64,000 bases of DNA from Oleispira sp036960605 (lineage in GTDB: Bacteria > Pseudomonadota > Gammaproteobacteria > Pseudomonadales > Oceanobacteraceae), in assembly GCA_036960605.1 (NCBI GenBank), contig JBALXI010000016.1, forward strand, positions 1-64,000, in the 5' to 3' direction. The notes under the pieces were generated by a model. That model was not told where the DNA came from and did no database searches. It saw only the letters and a program-made list of their open reading frames with translations. Shown here in pieces: positions 63,143 to 64,000 of this stretch. The first letter of the stretch is position 1. Each line of letters starts with the position of its first letter. The position numbers and the translations under genes are program-made.

Positions 63143-64000
63143 TGAGATATCTATTTCTCTTCGCGACTCTGTTGTCTTTTAATGCGTGCTGGGGCATTGA
63201 GGAGCAGTATTTACATACCTTTGATCATCAAGAGGGCAGTGGTAATCAGGCAATTGAAATTGTTCATACTGTCGAAGAAGTGCAAACAAACATAAAAATA
63301 ATAGACTATTCACATGATTGGTTAAAAGAATACATTGATAGCCTGTCTTATAACGTCGATGGTTTTTTTATCGATACGTTCTTTGGTGACGATATTATTG
63401 ATGATGATGTAAGTGGTAGTCGGGCTAAAATATCATTCTTCACTCGCCGTGAAATAGGTCAGCCGGTTGATTATAATTACGGTATTAGCATTAAGCTGGT
63501 TTTACCCAATACCAATGAACGTTTTAATCTTTTATTTCAATCGTCGGAAGAAGATGATGGAGAGCGAGAAAATAACCCTATAAGTACCTTGGAAAAAGCA
63601 GAGTATTCAACGGCATTACGTTATGTTTTTCAAGAAACAGAACGCTGGAAAGTGAATGTCGATACCGGGGTTCGTTGGGGTTTTCCGCCTGATCCTTTTA
63701 GTCGCCTTCGATTTCGCCGCTATGCCTATTTCGATGATTTTCGAGTGAAAGCAACACAAACATTGTTCTGGTCTGCGAGTGATGGTATCGGAGAAAGCTC
63801 AAATATTGAGTTAAATCAGCCATTAAATCTTGATCGTTCAATAAGATATTCGGGGGGAGCGCAATACCTGTTGAATGATGATTATTTTGATTTGAATTAT
63901 GGTGTGACTTTATTTCATGAATTAAATGCTGCGGAGGCATTGGCTTATTATTATCGCGCTGCGGGCGATACGATTGGGAATGCGACATTTAAAAATTACG
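63142..64000 (+). CDS. Outer-membrane beta-barrel protein, 3' end beyond window
   Basis: An open reading frame from ATG 63142 runs 286 codons without a stop to the window end. The A of its start is the last base of the fieF TGA, so it is translationally coupled. The protein begins with a signal peptide (MRYLFLFATLLSFNACWG), where the cysteine is not in a good lipobox. The mature part has an acidic loop (GDDIIDDDVSGS) and then alternating aromatic/polar strands (e.g. YNYGISIKLVLPN, YSTALRYVFQET, YFDLNYGVTLFHEL) typical of an outer-membrane barrel. I do not recognise the family. It is incomplete at the right edge. Confidence 0.75.
   Translation, partial: MRYLFLFATLLSFNACWGIEEQYLHTFDHQEGSGNQAIEIVHTVEEVQTNIKIIDYSHDWLKEYIDSLSYNVDGFFIDTFFGDDIIDDDVSGSRAKISFFTRREIGQPVDYNYGISIKLVLPNTNERFNLLFQSSEEDDGERENNPISTLEKAEYSTALRYVFQETERWKVNVDTGVRWGFPPDPFSRLRFRRYAYFDDFRVKATQTLFWSASDGIGESSNIELNQPLNLDRSIRYSGGAQYLLNDDYFDLNYGVTLFHELNAAEALAYYYRAAGDTIGNATFKNY

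Overview
The window looks like chromosome of a marine gammaproteobacterium of the Oceanospirillales type (Oleispira, Bermanella or Thalassolituus-like). This is an inference from moderately low GC, the housekeeping genes (lysS, ung, recCBD, dusC, fieF), a TonB/ExbBD cluster with DUF3450 and TtpC-like members, and many small envelope lipoproteins. No tRNA, rRNA, CRISPR array, insertion sequence or prophage was seen. Genes lie close together and no gene-free stretch exceeds 300 bases.

Region 1 (1-1551): the 3' part of lysS and complete ung. Region 2 (1696-18445): a long envelope or adhesion locus. Five secreted proteins sharing an N-terminal motif (L-D/S-D-x-E-L-x-x-V-x-G) flank a 3,372-residue protein. 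That protein has an array of about thirteen C-type-lectin-like repeats, LamG-like, Calx-beta-like and ricin-B-like domains. A leucine-rich-repeat lipoprotein closes the locus. Two long hairpins sit in the untranslated leaders of its two halves. Region 3 (18587-21559): a LysR regulator and a GAF/HD-GYP phosphodiesterase.

Region 4 (21595-34388) is the most interesting system: a TonB-dependent receptor, a beta-helix lipoprotein, a six-gene energiser operon (DUF3450, TtpC-like, ExbB, ExbD, TonB, TPR) and a Tat-exported PhoD-like phosphatase lipoprotein. Arrays of CTGTCAT-like heptamers spaced exactly 11 bp apart, the form of a PhoB-binding Pho box, precede the receptor and the energiser operon; a weaker one precedes the lipoprotein. 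I read this as a phosphate-starvation system with its own TonB motor, importing or processing a phosphorus-containing substrate. The substrate is unknown.

Region 5 (34477-44215): a translationally coupled recC-recB-recD operon, followed by an intergenic block of inverted and direct copies of a CCTCTGTGG-type repeat. Region 6 (44486-57235): an NAD(P)-binding oxidoreductase, dusC, two hybrid histidine kinases, a pitrilysin-type M16 protease, a large receiver protein ending in degenerate GGDEF/EAL-like sequence, and a divergently transcribed excisionase-type HTH/pseudo-receiver protein. Region 7 (57241-64000): an acyltransferase overlapping a two-domain DUF4377-like lipoprotein, a TPR lipoprotein, a membrane-anchored response regulator, the cation exporter fieF, and the start of an outer-membrane beta-barrel protein that runs off the end.
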